Shown here piece by piece: positions 10,830-21,340 of a stretch of DNA of 64,000 bases (position 1 is the first letter of the stretch; each line of letters begins with the position of its first letter). Made by a program: the position numbers and the translations under genes. The notes under the pieces are model-generated. The model was given only the letters and a program-made list of their open reading frames with translations. It did not search any database and was not told where the DNA came from. Origin of the DNA: Leptidea sinapis (taxonomy: Eukaryota > Arthropoda > Insecta > Lepidoptera > Pieridae); NCBI RefSeq assembly GCF_905404315.1, contig NC_066290.1:11965453-12029452 (forward strand). The letters are read 5' to 3'.

Positions 10830-10832
10830 TTA

Positions 10833-11379
10833 TTTTTTTACCACGGGGAGTGACAATAACATAACATATTGCAACAACTTTTGTTTATAAAAAAAGAAAC
10901 AAGTACTTCAAATGTTGTCTGTTTTTATTTGTCAGGAGTGAATTTTATAAAGAAATTCGTTACATTTTAAAGTTTTATAACATAGGAGGAAGAAATGCAA
11001 CGCAAGCCACCACCACTGACCTGTATAAATACCACTGGACAGGCTGTTCCATATCTTTGACAGCAAATTTTTTGTGCCTATTTGAAGCGCCACTCGCGAG
11101 CGTACAGAGAACTAATTTTATTTATTTGTGCATTTTAATTTCTTGTATTGTGGTTAAGTGTTATTTATACTTCCAGAATCAATGTAATAAAATACACATT
11201 TTTTTTTGTAATTAGTTTCCCACCATCTATCGATGATTCCTGAGGTCGTGATCACTAGTTTTAGTACCGCAGACTCTCGCTACATGGCCAACAGCGCCAA
11301 AATGGCGAATATCAAACAGGCACAAAAGTACTTTGATAGCCGCCAGTCCAGTGGTATATATAGTAGAGGTCAGTGCAAG
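10833..11379. other. No gene seen; possible mariner 5' flank
   Basis: AT-rich non-coding sequence leading into the mariner relic. No terminal inverted repeat was identified. Confidence 0.35.
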
Positions 11380-12008
11380 CCACGAAAAAAATGCATGACG
11401 TTTATGGAACTAATGCAGTGTCAGTAAGAGAAATATAAAGTTGGTTTAAACGTTTTAAATCAGAGAATTTCGATGATGGTGATGCACAACGCTCTGGTCA
11501 CACTGTTACCAATAAAATAGATACCACTTTTGAAAAATTCTAGCAAGATCAGCAGATAAGACATAGCTGAAGAACTAAGAATTGATTGATTGAGATGGGT
11601 CAAAACTGAACTAAGAATTGAACAGTTTTGACCCATTGAAAAAGGCTAGGTTAACAAAAACGCTCCATATTTGGATGCCCCACTTGAACCCACTGAAAGA
11701 AACCCAAAACCTAACCGTGTACTAATTTATTAAAAAGTAATGAGACCGAACGGTTCTTGAAAAAATTGGCAACTGGTAATGAAAAGTGGATCACGTACGA
11801 CAAGAACGTCCAAAAAAGGTCGCTGTCAAAGGTCGGTTTCGCTTCACAGACTGGGCCGAAACAGGGGTTAACTCGCATTGTGATGATGTGTGTATGGTAG
11901 GATTGGAAGGGCATTGTTCTTTATGAGTCTTTACCGCCAGGCAGACCTATGGATTCAGATGTCTACTGATGAGAATAAATGTCTTGAGTTTTTCGAAGAA
12001 ACTACCAG
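11380..12008 (+). pseudogene. mariner-like transposase relic
   Basis: Plus frames carry the order of a mariner transposase: an N-terminal helix-turn-helix (NAVSVREI, SWFKRFKSENFDDGDA), the linker, then TERN-like and FLKKLATGNEKWITYDKN, and DWKGIVLYESLPPGR around the second catalytic Asp. There are several stops and frameshifts. The 3' third is cut off where repeat A copy 6 begins, so the third catalytic residue is not seen. Dead Tc1/mariner DNA transposon; terminal repeats not found. Confidence 0.75.
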
Positions 12009-12308
12009 TGGGAGGGAGGCTCCTTTGCATAGGATGCCGGCTAGATTATGCGTACCACAACGGCGCCTTTTTCTGCCGTGAAGCAGTAATGTGTAAACAT
12101 GACTGTGTTTCGGTCTGAAGGGCGCCGTAGCTAGTGATTATTGGGCAAAGACCTAGCATCTCATGTCTCAAGGTGACGAGCGCAATTGTAGTGCCGCTCA
12201 GAATATTGGGTTTTTCAAGAATCCTGTGCGGCACTGCATTGTAATTGGCAAGGCGTATCAATTACCGTCAGCTGAACGTCTTGATCGTCTCGTCCCTTAT
12301 TATCATAA
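12009..12308 (+). repeat. Repeat A, copy 6
   Basis: CCAGTGGGAGGGAGGCTCC start, full internal hairpin, TCGTCTCGTCCCTTATTATC end. It interrupts or abuts the mariner relic. Confidence 0.88.
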
Positions 12309-12310
12309 AC

Positions 12311-12848
12311 AAAAACTTTTTCTCCAACCTATTATGATTTCCATGTGATTCCAAAATGTATTTATTATTTATCATTCGACAGGGATATGTGTACATCGCC
12401 AGAATAAGCTCTATGAAATTAGGTCAAATTTTCGATATATATTTACAATTTCGTATTTAAAAGAGCAATCAGGGTTTCTCATTCATCCCATCCTCATCTT
12501 TGAGACAGTATAAAAAATAATATTAAAAAGTTTTTCAACCTAGAAACCTATTCTCAATAGAATAGTAACCTCTCTCATAATTCTCAAGCTGGGTGAATAG
12601 CATTTTATTTTAATCGTAAGCATGAATGTAGCGTAGCCAGATAGGTTTTTTACCTTTTTAATCACCGACTAGGCGCAACCGGTAGCTTTTGCTGCGCCTA
12701 ATAAGACCTAATTTAAATTTTAATTAATAGGTACTAACTGCATCTTAACTACATGGTTCCAAGTTCGACTGAGTTCTTCCTCCACTCCTTACTTTAACTC
12801 CGTAGCCAAGTTTCATACTTTAAAAGTTTTCCAAAACAAAACCTAATT
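12311..12848. other. No gene seen
   Basis: AT-rich, no repeat or coding signal recognised apart from short runs. Confidence 0.35.
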
Positions 12849-13001
12849 TATGTTATGTTTTTAAAGTGATAACCCTTACTTCTAGGATTACTACACAAAT
12901 AAAAATTGATGCGGGACTCGAACCCACACCCTTCTGCTTTTCAAATTTTATTTGTGTATTAATCCTAGAAGTGGGGGTTATCACTTTAAAAACATAACAT
13001 A
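12849..13001. repeat. Foldback with a tRNA T-arm fragment in its loop
   Basis: Arms 12849-12904 and 12946-13001 are inverted copies (about 56 nt). The loop holds GCGGGACTCGAACCC, the complement of a tRNA B-box. Parts of the arms recur at 46165-46230 and 46475-46520 beside the tRNA-type repeats. Confidence 0.65.
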
Positions 13002-13245
13002 TTGTTTAGATTTACAAGAGCGACATCTCAAGTCAATTTCCTAATATGCAAATATTGGGGTTGAGCAGGTTATCAACTGTAAAGTAGATCCTGTAGATGA
13101 AGCCACAATCTGAGAGTTGAACAAAGCATACAAGATTTTATAACGATACGTCACTCGAACGGTTAGCTCAGTTGGTTAGAGCACCGGCAACGGAACGCCA
13201 GAGGTCGTGGGTTCGAGTCCCGCATCGTTCATAAAATTTTGTTTT
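13002..13245 (+). repeat. tRNA-type dispersed repeat, copy 1
   Basis: Unit: ACAAGAGCGACATCTCAAGT, CCTAATATGCAAATATTGGG, GAACAAAGCATACAAGA, then a tRNA-like segment and ATAAAATTTTG. The same order occurs at 45931-46165 and, truncated, at 46532-46686. Confidence 0.7.
13157..13230 (+). tRNA. tRNA-like sequence in a repeat (probable pseudogene)
   Basis: 74 nt. GAACGGT pairs with ATCGTTC as a 7-bp acceptor stem. The D-arm is AGCTCAGTTGGTTAGAGC and the T-arm GTGGGTTCGAGTCCCGC. The anticodon arm is imperfect (one base extra), so no anticodon is called. It sits in a repeated unit, so a functional gene is unlikely. Confidence 0.5.
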
Positions 13246-13605
13246 TCAAAAAACCTAATTTAGTAGGAAATGAAAGAGTGTTTGATTCTTTTCGTGATTG
13301 CATGCTATCGATCGGTTGCCTGTACTACCAGTGTCTGGGTCAGTGTATCAACAATAGTGTTGGTATTGGACTGCCGGTCGCACAGCGTTCTGTTTAACGT
13401 CAACACCTGCCACAACATTGCAAACAAAACATGATTCGCTGCTACTAAGGTCGAGTGCTTTTTGACATCTATCTAGGTCTACGATGAGATTTTTTGGATA
13501 ATAACCACAAATGAGTTTAGAAATCTCCTAATTGACAGTATCACTTGGATTTTTTTAGAGAAGATGTGAAGAAACGAGCAAGACATTCACCTGAGAGTAA
13601 GTGGA
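13246..13605. other. No gene seen
   Basis: No coding signal or recognised repeat; 13565-13610 has faint similarity to one end of repeat A. Confidence 0.35.
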
Positions 13606-13790
13606 TGGCCCCAGGTACTACATCGGTGCTATTTTCTGCCTTGAAGCAGTAATGTCCAAGTATTAGTGTGTTTCGGTTTGGAGGGCGCCGTATCTAGTGA
13701 AAGTATATGGAAGACGAAGAAGATCTTGTTTCAAACTGACGAGCATAATTGCGATGCCAATCAAGCATCAATCAAAAATCTCTTGCCACC
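13606..13790 (+). repeat. Repeat A, copy 7 (degenerate part)
   Basis: Retains TTTTCTGCCTTGAAGCAGTAATG, GTGTTTCGGT, GGGCGCCGTATCTAGTGAAA in order. Both ends and the hairpin are decayed. Confidence 0.55.
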
Positions 13791-13837
13791 ACGGGAACGC
13801 CTTCCTCGTCTTGTCAATGTTTATCTTTAAAAAAACT

Positions 13838-14125
13838 TTTTTTAAATGAAAATAAGGGACGAGACGAGCATGACGTACAGCTGATGGTAATTGATACGCC
13901 CTGCCCATTACAATGCAGTGCCGTTCAAGATTCTTGAAACACCCAAAAATTCTGAGCGGCACTACAATTGCGCTAGTCACCTTGAGACATAAGATGTTAA
14001 GTCTCATTTGCCCAGTAATTTCACTAGCTACGACGCCCTTCAGACAGCAACACAATAATGCCTACACATTACTGCTTCACGGCAGAAATAGGCGCCGTTG
14101 TGGTACCCATAATCTTGCCGGCAGT
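13838..14125 (-). repeat. Repeat A, copy 8
   Basis: ATGAAAATAAGGGACGAGAC to GCCGGCAGTGGT, intact internal hairpin. AAAACTT occurs at both borders (near 13831 and 14127), a possible short target duplication. Confidence 0.85.
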
Positions 14126-14526
14126 GGTAAAACTTAACTGGCAAGATATGTTGGAAGAATGCCGGGAAGTATATGTCGCTTGATATCTTTTATCGATATA
14201 ATAAACATACTTTTCAAACGGAATGAGTATTAAATATACAGTTTTAATCAGCGGCCAAAAATTATGTTAGCAGCTCGCTCTCACGGCTTGATGAGAATTG
14301 CATTAAATTAACATTAGATATACTAATTGTATCTGGCACAATTAACTAACGGATACCGTTCAAAACTACCGTAATGGAAGTTAAATTAGTGTAAGATATA
14401 ATACCGCAAGAAGACGAATTAAGGCAATCATAGTAATATAATACATAACAGCTTAATTATTAATATTGAAGAAATTCTACTTGTGAAGTAACTTATTATT
14501 TATTCGTTCGAGCTATCCCCTTATAA
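14126..14526. other. No gene seen
   Basis: AT-rich non-coding spacer. Confidence 0.35.
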
Positions 14527-14832
14527 TCTTATACCTTTAAACGAGCAATTCTTGTATATATATAATCTGAATCTCGGAAACGGCTACAACGATTTTAGTT
14601 TCGGTGGCGAGAAATCGAACTAGCTATGTAGTTTTATCGGTGTTTTAATGAAAAACAGCTAGAATACAAAGGTAAATTTCGCCACTGTATACAACTATAA
14701 TAGCTCAGATGGGACACTGGGTGATCCGGAAAGCAGAAGACCCCGGTTTGAATCCAGATGTCCTATTAGATTTTTTGTTGTTCAAGTTTTGTACATTCTT
14801 AAAAATCCGAGCAAGGCTCGGTCGTCCAGATA
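14527..14832 (+). mobile_element. Helitron-like element with tRNA-like segment, copy 2
   Basis: Second copy of 4279-4638: A|TCTTATACCTTTAAACGAGC, AGCTCAGATGGGAC ... GTTTGAATCC, then CCGAGCAAGGCTCGG hairpin and TCGTCCAGATA. Several internal deletions relative to copy 1. Confidence 0.5.
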
Positions 14833-14869
14833 ACTTATAGGCCCAAGTTTGGCGTGTTAACCACAAAAA

Positions 14870-15125
14870 GAACCTATTTGTCATATCACCGCTCTTCGGC
14901 AACACTAGTAAGGACGAAAACGCCTATTCCAGTAGCGTAATACTGCGTCCTGAAATCTCGAGCGATTGCTAACTCCGCGATTATTTGAAGAAACTGGACG
15001 TCATAAACCGAGCACGGCAATACCTCAAGCCGGCCCACTTTCATCAGCTTAAACCATCCGCTTGCAACGCAGAGCTGCTCGAATTGTCGAATATCCAATG
15101 CTCTGTGAACGGCTAGATGCGAAAT
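14870..15125 (+). mobile_element. LINE ORF2 C-terminal fragment
   Basis: Plus frame: LDVINRARQYLKPAHFHQL, then IRLQRRAARIVEYPMLCERL. This is the same RRAARIV-P-LCERLD block as in the LINE at 16400-17005. The minus-strand open frame here is a shadow. Confidence 0.6.
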
Positions 15126-15129
15126 GGCA

Positions 15130-15646
15130 AACAACGGAACCCTTATAGATTCGTCATGTGTGTCTGTCCGTCCGTAAGTATGTCACAGCCACCCTTTTTC
15201 GAAACTATAAGAATTTCACAAAAAACCAAAAAATTTTGGGGGGTTCTCCATACTTAGAACTGAAACTCAAATTTTTTTTTCATCAAACCAATTCATATTT
15301 ATGGATGACCTATCCATGACCAATCAATGATATCGAGGTTTCGAATACAATTTTTTTCTAAACTGAATAGTTTGCGCGATAGACACTTCCAAAGTGGAAA
15401 ATAGTGTCCCCTCCTCCTGTCCTGCTTTTAAAATAATAGAATGATAAAACTAAAAAGAAATATATGATGCATTTATTTACATTACCATGCAAATATCCAC
15501 AGAAATTGGTTTGAACGAGATCTAGTAAGTAGTTATTTTTTTAATTCGTCATAAATCGTAACAACGAACTACAAGAACTTTTATACTATGTAACTTGCTT
15601 CTACAGAACCCTTGATGGGCGAGTCCGACTCGCACTTGGCCGCTTT
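15130..15646 (+). repeat. Dispersed lepidopteran-type repeat (non-coding)
   Basis: Starts GGAACCCTTATAGATTCGTC then TCTGTCCGTCCGTA, contains AATAGTTTGCGCGATAGACA, and ends GGGCGAGTCCGACTCGCACT + TGGCCGCTTTT, with a GAGTCCGACTC palindrome near the end. I recall this text as a common lepidopteran repeat; class not certain. Confidence 0.6.
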
Positions 15647-15654
15647 TAGTGTCT

Positions 15655-15950
15655 ACTACCGCATTTATCAAGGGGAGTGTTCCAAAGAGCTGTTTGGCCT
15701 TATTCCTGTCACCAAATCCCAACTACGCACGACATCAGCTAACTAGGATTTCAACCCTACCATCTAGTTGTCTGGAGTCACTCTGCAGTGCGGTTTGCTA
15801 TGGAATGAACTTCCATGTGCAGTATTTCCAGGACAATCCGACATGTGCTCCTTTAAAAAAAGCACGTATTTTTTCGAAAGGGCCGGCAACGCTCCTGTGA
15901 TTCCTCTTGTATTGCAGGAGAATGTGTTGATCACCAAACGCTCGATTATT
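15655..15950 (+). mobile_element. LINE ORF2 C-terminal fragment
   Basis: Plus frames: LFGLIPVTKSQLRTT, then LLWNELPCAVFPGQSDMCSF. The 3' end keeps GCCGGCAACGCTCCTGTGA. Same family as 16400-17005, frameshifted. Confidence 0.65.
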
Positions 15951-15959
15951 CTCCACAAA

Positions 15960-16395
15960 AGACTCTGGATGGCTGATGGCTCCCGATATTGGGGGATTTT
16001 AACAGTAATGGTTACGAAATATAGAAAAATAATCTTATAATGAATAATGATTATCTTATTTGCTTGCTTAATTGAATTTTAAAAAACAATTTATTGAAAA
16101 AAAATCGAAGCAATGTAATATTTTGAATGATTCCAGGATATGGGAGAGTATCATCAGCAGTTGCATATAATAAAGTACTAAATCACTACTTAGTCGGTAG
16201 TGGTCTATAAGTCACTGCTGTCCCAAATCGGCAGTGCCCCAAGGCATTAGATTTTTCAGATACATCAAAACCGAGAGTGTCGTACTGCACACTATTCCCT
16301 CACCAAGTCCTGACTCTTATTTTGTTTATAAGATGGTTTATTTTGCATGGTCTTATAGCTTGTTTCAATAGCTTTCAGATACATTCACTCAAATC
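15960..16395. other. No gene seen
   Basis: AT-rich non-coding sequence. Confidence 0.35.
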
Positions 16396-17005
16396 ATATT
16401 TTTTTTTTTATGGAATAGGAGTATAAACGAGCGTACGGGTCCACCTGTTGTTAAGTGAATCAATCTCTTGCAACACCAGAGGAATCACAGGAGCGTTGCC
16501 GACCTTTAAGGAAGGTGTACGCGCTTTTTTTGAAGGTACCCATGTCGTATCGTCCCGGAAACACCGCACAAGGAAGCTCATTCCACAGTTTTGTAGTACG
16601 TGGAAGAAAGCTCCTTGAAAACCGCACTGTCAAGGACTGCCACACATCCAGATGGTGAGGATGATATCCTGACTTGTCTTGTCGTGCGAAGGTGGAATTC
16701 GGCGGCAGGAATCAGGTTAAACAGCTCTTCGCAACACTCCCCGAGATAAATGCGGTAGAAGACACACAATGAAGCGACGTCACTACGCAACGCCAAGTGA
16801 TCCAGCCGTTCACAGAGCACTGGGTCCCCGACAATTCGAGCTGCTCTGCGTTGAATTATAAGCAATCTAGTGCTACAGGTAAAATAATACGCATTGACAG
16901 AACACTCCGCGAGCGCCAAAATCGCGTCGATCTGATCGTTTCCCGGAACGGAAAGCCTAGTGAGTACCTTCACATTTAGATTTCTATGAACGGCACCCAA
17001 CACCC
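16396..17005 (-). mobile_element. LINE ORF2 C-terminus, 5'-truncated
   Basis: Minus frame from 17003 reads LLIIQRRAARIVGDPVLCERL, HLALRSDVASLCVFYRIYLGE, then shifts near 16650 into TVRFSRSFLPRTTKLWNELP and SFLKGRQRSCDSSG-type text. This is the region downstream of the reverse transcriptase domain in a CR1/jockey-group LINE. It ends in a poly-A (poly-T on plus at 16402). Source family for the fragments at 5105, 14870, 15655, 18470 and 21430. Confidence 0.75.
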
Positions 17006-17204
17006 TTCATACTATAACATAGCAGTTAAAGTTTTACTTTTACTTACTTACAATTACTGCATGGCCAAATCTACCTACACTAATATTTAAATTATGTTTA
17101 CGCCTACTCAAAATATTATTGTTACATTTCGGTTATCTCAATTATGTCTCAAGTGACCCAAGTATGTACACCGGTTAATCCTACTGTTCAATAAAAGATA
17201 AAAA

Positions 17205-17605
17205 AAAAATAACAAAAAAACAAGCGACTTCAAAAACACTATTCCAAAATATTATATATAACATGCACTAAAAAGTATGAAAATAATTGCGTATTTTTAT
17301 ACAATCTAATTAATAAATCTAATTCTAGTTACGATTATTGTCATTTTTGGAATCGGTGTCCTTCCGCCGCGACTCGCTCTCGCCTCCTCACGACTCAAGC
17401 ACATCTCACCTATAACTATGTATGTAGTTACAAGCCTATCTTGGATGACACCGACTCCAAAAATGACAATAATCGTAACTAGAATTAGATTAATTAATTA
17501 GATCGTATAAAAATACGCAATTATCTTCACACTTTTAGTGCATATTATATCTAATGTTTTCGAATAGTATTTTTGAAGTCGGTTGTTTTTTTGTTAATTT
17601 TTATT
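17205..17605. mobile_element. Large foldback element, type H
   Basis: Inverted arms of about 155 nt (17212-17371 and 17446-17600): GCGACTTCAAAAACACTATT outside and GACAATAATCGTAACTAGAA inside. The 75-bp centre is GC-richer. Ends carry ACTTCAAAAA / TTTTTGAAGT. Same organisation as 44528-44962. Confidence 0.7.
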
Positions 17606-17912
17606 TTTTATTTTTAGTGAATTTGTGAATATATCCTTTCCAATAAAAAAAGAATCATCGAAATCGGTTGGCGCAATATTGAGTTATTCGCAAATTTATC
17701 ATCCTTTTGTGGTTTTCTCATGGATGCCATTGTCAGATCTGGACCAAAATACAATGGGACCGGACCACACGGGAAGCACTAGCTTTCAAATAAAAAAAGA
17801 ATTATCAAAATCGGTTCACCCAGTCAAAAGTTTTGAGGTAACAAACATAAAAAATAAAAAACACCGACAAACTGAGAACCTCGTCCTTTTTTGAAGTCGG
17901 TTAAAAATTGTA
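17606..17912 (+). repeat. Dispersed repeat ending TTTTGAAGTCGGTTA
   Basis: Contains AAAAAAGAATCATCGAAATC, CATGGATGCCATTGTCAGATC and ATCGGTTCACCCAGTCAAAA. It reads like the common lepidopteran repeat tail. The open frame at 17625 is not a gene in my view. Confidence 0.5.
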
Positions 17913-18465
17913 TTTGGTAAACGAGCCTTAAAGATTTTGTTTATTTTTTTTTTTAAATCGAACGCAAAAATCCTCTTAAAAATAAGTTCGTTACAAACCG
18001 CCAAACATAATTATATGATTAAAAAATCAATGTTTGTATATTTGTTCCCTATGCGTCCCGAAGTCAATGATTAGTTTCTGGAGACGCCCGCGAAGATTTC
18101 TGACGCAAAATAAAGTTTATAAGTACTTATATAAATTAAGTTTTTACTCGTAGTAATAAAAAAAAGGTACTGACTGTATAACACATGGATAAACTGTCAC
18201 AACGCATAATAACGATGTAGATAACAGCTATACTTGTAACAACTTTTATAGTTTATTTAAATTGCAAAGTAAATACTGAATATCACTTAATGCCCAACAA
18301 TAATTAAGTACGTATTCAATGTAAAGTAATTATTAAAGTAGTCATTACCAGCGCACATAGCAAATGCAACTGGCGAACATAGATTATGGGAAAAATATTG
18401 CACACAAGTTACCCGTAAAGGATTTCGCGCACAATGTATCACGAACTTTTTTAAGATTCCTGATT
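17913..18465. other. No gene seen
   Basis: AT-rich non-coding sequence. Confidence 0.35.
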
Positions 18466-18469
18466 TATC

Positions 18470-18635
18470 AATATTTTTTTATGGAAATGGAGGGCAAACG
18501 AGCGTACGGGTCACCTGGTGTTAAGTTATCACAGCCGCCCACATTCTCTTGCAACACCAGAGGAATCACAGGAGCGTAGCCCTTAGGAAGGTGTACACGC
18601 TCTTTTTGAAGGTACCCGTTGTCTATCATCAAAAA
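18470..18635 (-). mobile_element. LINE 3'-end fragment
   Basis: Minus strand: decayed start of ...GTFKK..., TGTGATTCCTCTGGTGTTGC, then the A-rich tail (plus TTTTTTTATGGAAATGGAGG). Same family as 16396-17005. Confidence 0.65.
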
Positions 18636-18868
18636 AAAATGTTCTAACAAGACTTTTATGTATATAAAAGCGTAATTTGGAAAGAAATACATAATACTAA
18701 GGGAAACCAACTGATAAGGAACAACACAAGGAGTATATGAATTTATTTGACGACCCATATCGCCGAATGACTACTAAGCTAGAGGTTCCTGGTTCGAATC
18801 CTGGTAGGTGCAATCATTTATATGATGAATATGGATACACAAATAAAATTTGAAAAACAAAATTTTAT

Positions 18869-18941
18869 GAACGTTGCGGGATTCGAACCCACGACCTCCG
18901 GCGTTCTGTGCCGGTGCTTTAACCAACTGAGCTAACCGTTC
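18869..18941 (-). tRNA. tRNA-like sequence in a repeat (probable pseudogene)
   Basis: 73 nt on the minus strand: GAACGGT ... AACGTTC acceptor, AGCTCAGTTGGTTAAAGC D-arm, CCGGC/GCCGG anticodon stem with loop ACAGAAC, GTGGGTTCGAATCCCGC T-arm. The loop lacks the usual CT/TT-NNN-AA form. Same repeat family as 13157-13230. Confidence 0.5.
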
Positions 18942-19221
18942 GAGTACCGCCTCGTTAAAAAATTCTGTTTGCTTTGTTAAACTCTCAGGTTGTGGCTTTC
19001 AGTGTTGGGTAGTCCATTTATCGAGGAAGGCTATAGACTATGTTTTTTTTCAAAATTAGGGATCTGTAATAAAATTTCTATTTTGTAACACAAGGTGTAA
19101 AATCGAAAAAATATTTTTGCGTGCGCTGCAAAAACTATTGACAATAGAACAAAATGATGTACAGGCTATAATATAGGCAATATTTTATTACTTATAAAAC
19201 TATTGCGTGAATTATACTTTA

Positions 19222-19253
19222 TATGGCAAAACAACGTTTGCCGGGTCAGCTAG
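19222..19253 (+). mobile_element. Helitron 3' terminus
   Basis: GGCAAAACAACGTTTGCC hairpin, GGGTCAG, CTAG, then T. The 5' end could not be placed. Confidence 0.6.
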
Positions 19254-19668
19254 TATTAAATATATTGTTGTCTTGTTTGGACCCATAGTATGCTATATAA
19301 CTAAACAGGTTATGCCTAGTTTGGGGCAAGATAATTTGTGTAAAAGTGTGTCAATATTATTATTAAAAAAAAACGCATTGTGGTGCATTTTTCAATTAAT
19401 GTGAACAATATCATAGCCGTCTCCAGGTGGTTAGATACTCTAAACGAATAGAATAGTTGTGAGGATAATAATCAGACGTATGTCTAATGTAATATTATTT
19501 TTAAAATAGTTTTAAATACCTGTGAAATGATTTAACATTAAAAAATTGAAAATAATCGTTTAAAATCTCTCAGCTACGTACACAACAACGCTTAATTTAT
19601 TTCGAAGCTTCGTGCTTGAAAAAGAGGAGAGAGAGAAAAGCGCCGATCATATTTGTTTAATAAATTAA

Positions 19669-19977
19669 CGGCCGGTCCCAATATACTATCTACAGATAGA
19701 GATAAATTACTACCTTCTACTGTCAGTAATTAGCTGTCAATAATCTGAAGCTATCCCAATATACCCGATAAGTCATTCTTATCGCCTTATATTGGGACGC
19801 GTGAATTGAAATTTCCATACAAACTTTTATCGCTGGTAAGCTATACGTCGTCCCATTGACAGACAGCGTGTCCGGATAAGATGAGTTACCGTCGATAAGT
19901 TTATTGGGACAGAAAAGTCAACGATAATTACGATTTTTATCTCAAGTTAGATATAGACATGATATTGGGAACGGCTG
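19669..19977 (+). mobile_element. TTAA-type MITE, copy 1
   Basis: Inverted ends CGGCCGGTCCCAATA and TATTGGGAACGGCTG, TTAA at the left border (19665-19668). The right TTAA is mutated. The internal text is shared, in reverse, with 40260-40553. piggyBac-like target inferred. Confidence 0.65.
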
Positions 19978-20334
19978 TAGGAGAATCAAGTTATGCCAGT
20001 TAACGTTAAACCGTTTTTTGATTAAAGCTTACTACAGTTATTAAAAACTAAAAAAAAATACAGGGATTTACTATTACAGATAAGATAATAAGTCATGTTA
20101 TTAATCATTGTCAAAGAGGATAGTCAGAGCATAGACGGATACTTATATCAGGTCCGACAGAGTCCATCTTGCCGTGTTGCGACTGTCTATACAGCTTACA
20201 GGTCTATGGTGCGGCACAGATGAGCAAAGAAAGTATGAGACCAATCAAATCCAATATTTTTTAAATTAATTAATTATTTTAATTTTATATTAATTCTTTA
20301 TAACTTTTTATGAAATAATGTATATCATTAAAAG

Positions 20335-20580
20335 AGGACTCATTTATTGGATGCAGCACCTTACAAACAAATTTGTTATGTATATTACAGCCATTGTAAA
20401 TTACTCTATTTGATTGAAAAGAGTGGCCGTTGAGTTTAATGTTTGTTCTTCTCACGAGCTCTACTTTTTTACGAACATATTATGGTAGTCGGTAATTTAA
20501 AAGAAAAATTTGTAGTGACCATTCAAAAGAGCTTAGTTTGAGCCTAATTGAATAAAGTTTATTTAAATTTAACAATAGTT
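20335..20580 (+). mobile_element. LINE 3' UTR fragment
   Basis: GGATGCAGCACCTTACAAAC, GAGTGGCCGTTGAGTT, CTCACGAGCTC and GAATAAAGTTTATTTAAATT in the same order as 6085-6362. Confidence 0.55.
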
Positions 20581-20591
20581 CTTACTATATT

Positions 20592-20764
20592 TATTAACAC
20601 GGCTTTACTCACGGTTTATCGGTGTAACTACCGACTAATTTTACCATTCCGTCTCGTACACCGTTATCCCGAACCAACTCCATTCACCCTGATGTAGGAC
20701 CTCCGAGGAGTCCGAAACTAGTCGGTACCCACACAGATTAACCGTGAGTCTTGCCGTGTTAATA
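20592..20764. mobile_element. Short foldback MITE
   Basis: 29-nt inverted ends: TATTAACACGGC + ACTCACGGTT at 20592-20620 and their complement at 20736-20764. The interior is also partly palindromic (GACTAATTTTACC / GGTACCGACTAGT type words). Flanks are TTA/TAA-rich. Confidence 0.65.
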
Positions 20765-20859
20765 AATAAAACATGATCCTGTTCTGAGAGTTAGAATGAA
20801 TGACTTCCTTAATGATACCATAGATTGGGAATGAAGCGACCGCCCTCAGGCTATTTAAA

Positions 20860-21015
20860 TAATAAGTTTAATTGTACAATTACTTTGTAAATATATTTTT
20901 CGATGAAAAAAAAGCCCGTTGAGTTTGTTGCGCCCATTCTTCTCAGGGGTAGTACCAATGGGTGGTAGTTGTTGACTTTCAATAAGTGATGTAAATAAAA
21001 ATATTTGAATTTTGA
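20860..21015 (+). mobile_element. LINE 3' UTR fragment
   Basis: GCCCGTTGAGTTTGTTGCGC, ATTCTTCTCAGG, GACTTTCAATAAGTGATGTA and a TTTGAATTTTGAATGG tail, a LINE-type 3' end. It ends at the GC-rich island. A shorter relative lies at 23840-23930. Confidence 0.55.
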
Positions 21016-21029
21016 ATGGTTTGGTGATT

Positions 21030-21340
21030 GGTTAATGGGTGATGCATGGATCGTACCGTCGCAGTGTCTGCAGCGCTTGGGCTCCGGGGGCGACAGGTCG
21101 TCGCCGGCGTGGCGGTGTGGAACCGGCATGGCGGCGCATCCCGCAGCGCCGCCACCCTTCACGGAGCAAGCCTGGCGCGCTCCAGGGCTCCAGGGCGACC
21201 GTATCTCTGGCTGTCCGGCAGCCACTGAGCCTCAGTACTCCGCCCGCCCCGGCCGGTAGGCGGCGCCCAAGCCGTAACTATTTTTGGCGGACGTGACTCA
21301 CGCCGAGCATTGCAATACTCGTGGCTGCGGCGTGCGCGCA
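21030..21340 (-). other. GC-rich island with a possible first coding exon
   Basis: About 300 bp of strongly GC- and CpG-rich DNA in an AT-rich region. On the minus strand, GCCGCC directly precedes an ATG at 21129-21127 (strong initiation context). The frame reads MPVPHRHAGDD, then SPPEPKRCRHCDG, and reaches a possible donor G|GTACGA at 21056. No matching downstream exon was found to the left. A first exon with a long intron, a promoter island or foreign GC-rich sequence all remain possible; other frames are open here too because of the composition. Confidence 0.3.

Larger units (their letters stand above)
18755..19370 (+). mobile_element. tRNA-headed SINE, interrupted
   Basis: Head TACTAAGCTAGAGGTTCCTG, GGTTCGAATCCTGGTAGGTG and TTATATGATGAATATGG (18755-18828). 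The tail resumes at 19254 with TATTAAATATATTGTTGTC and GGGGCAAGATAATTTGTGTA, ending TCAATATTATTATT (to ~19365). The gap holds a reversed tRNA-type repeat and a Helitron 3' end (CTAG at 19250-19253), so the SINE was hit by later insertions. Confidence 0.6.

Noticed and set aside
13768..14137. Overlapping open frames on both strands
   Set aside because: They lie in repeat A copy 8; similar peptides recur in other copies (7128, 12163, 8430) because the repeat is repeated, not because it codes.
14886..15134. 82-codon minus-strand open frame
   Set aside because: The plus strand has the LINE block QRRAARIV...LCERL; the minus frame is a shadow.
16460..16658. Open frames on both strands at a LINE end
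   Set aside because: Part of the same LINE C-terminus after a frameshift; not a separate gene.
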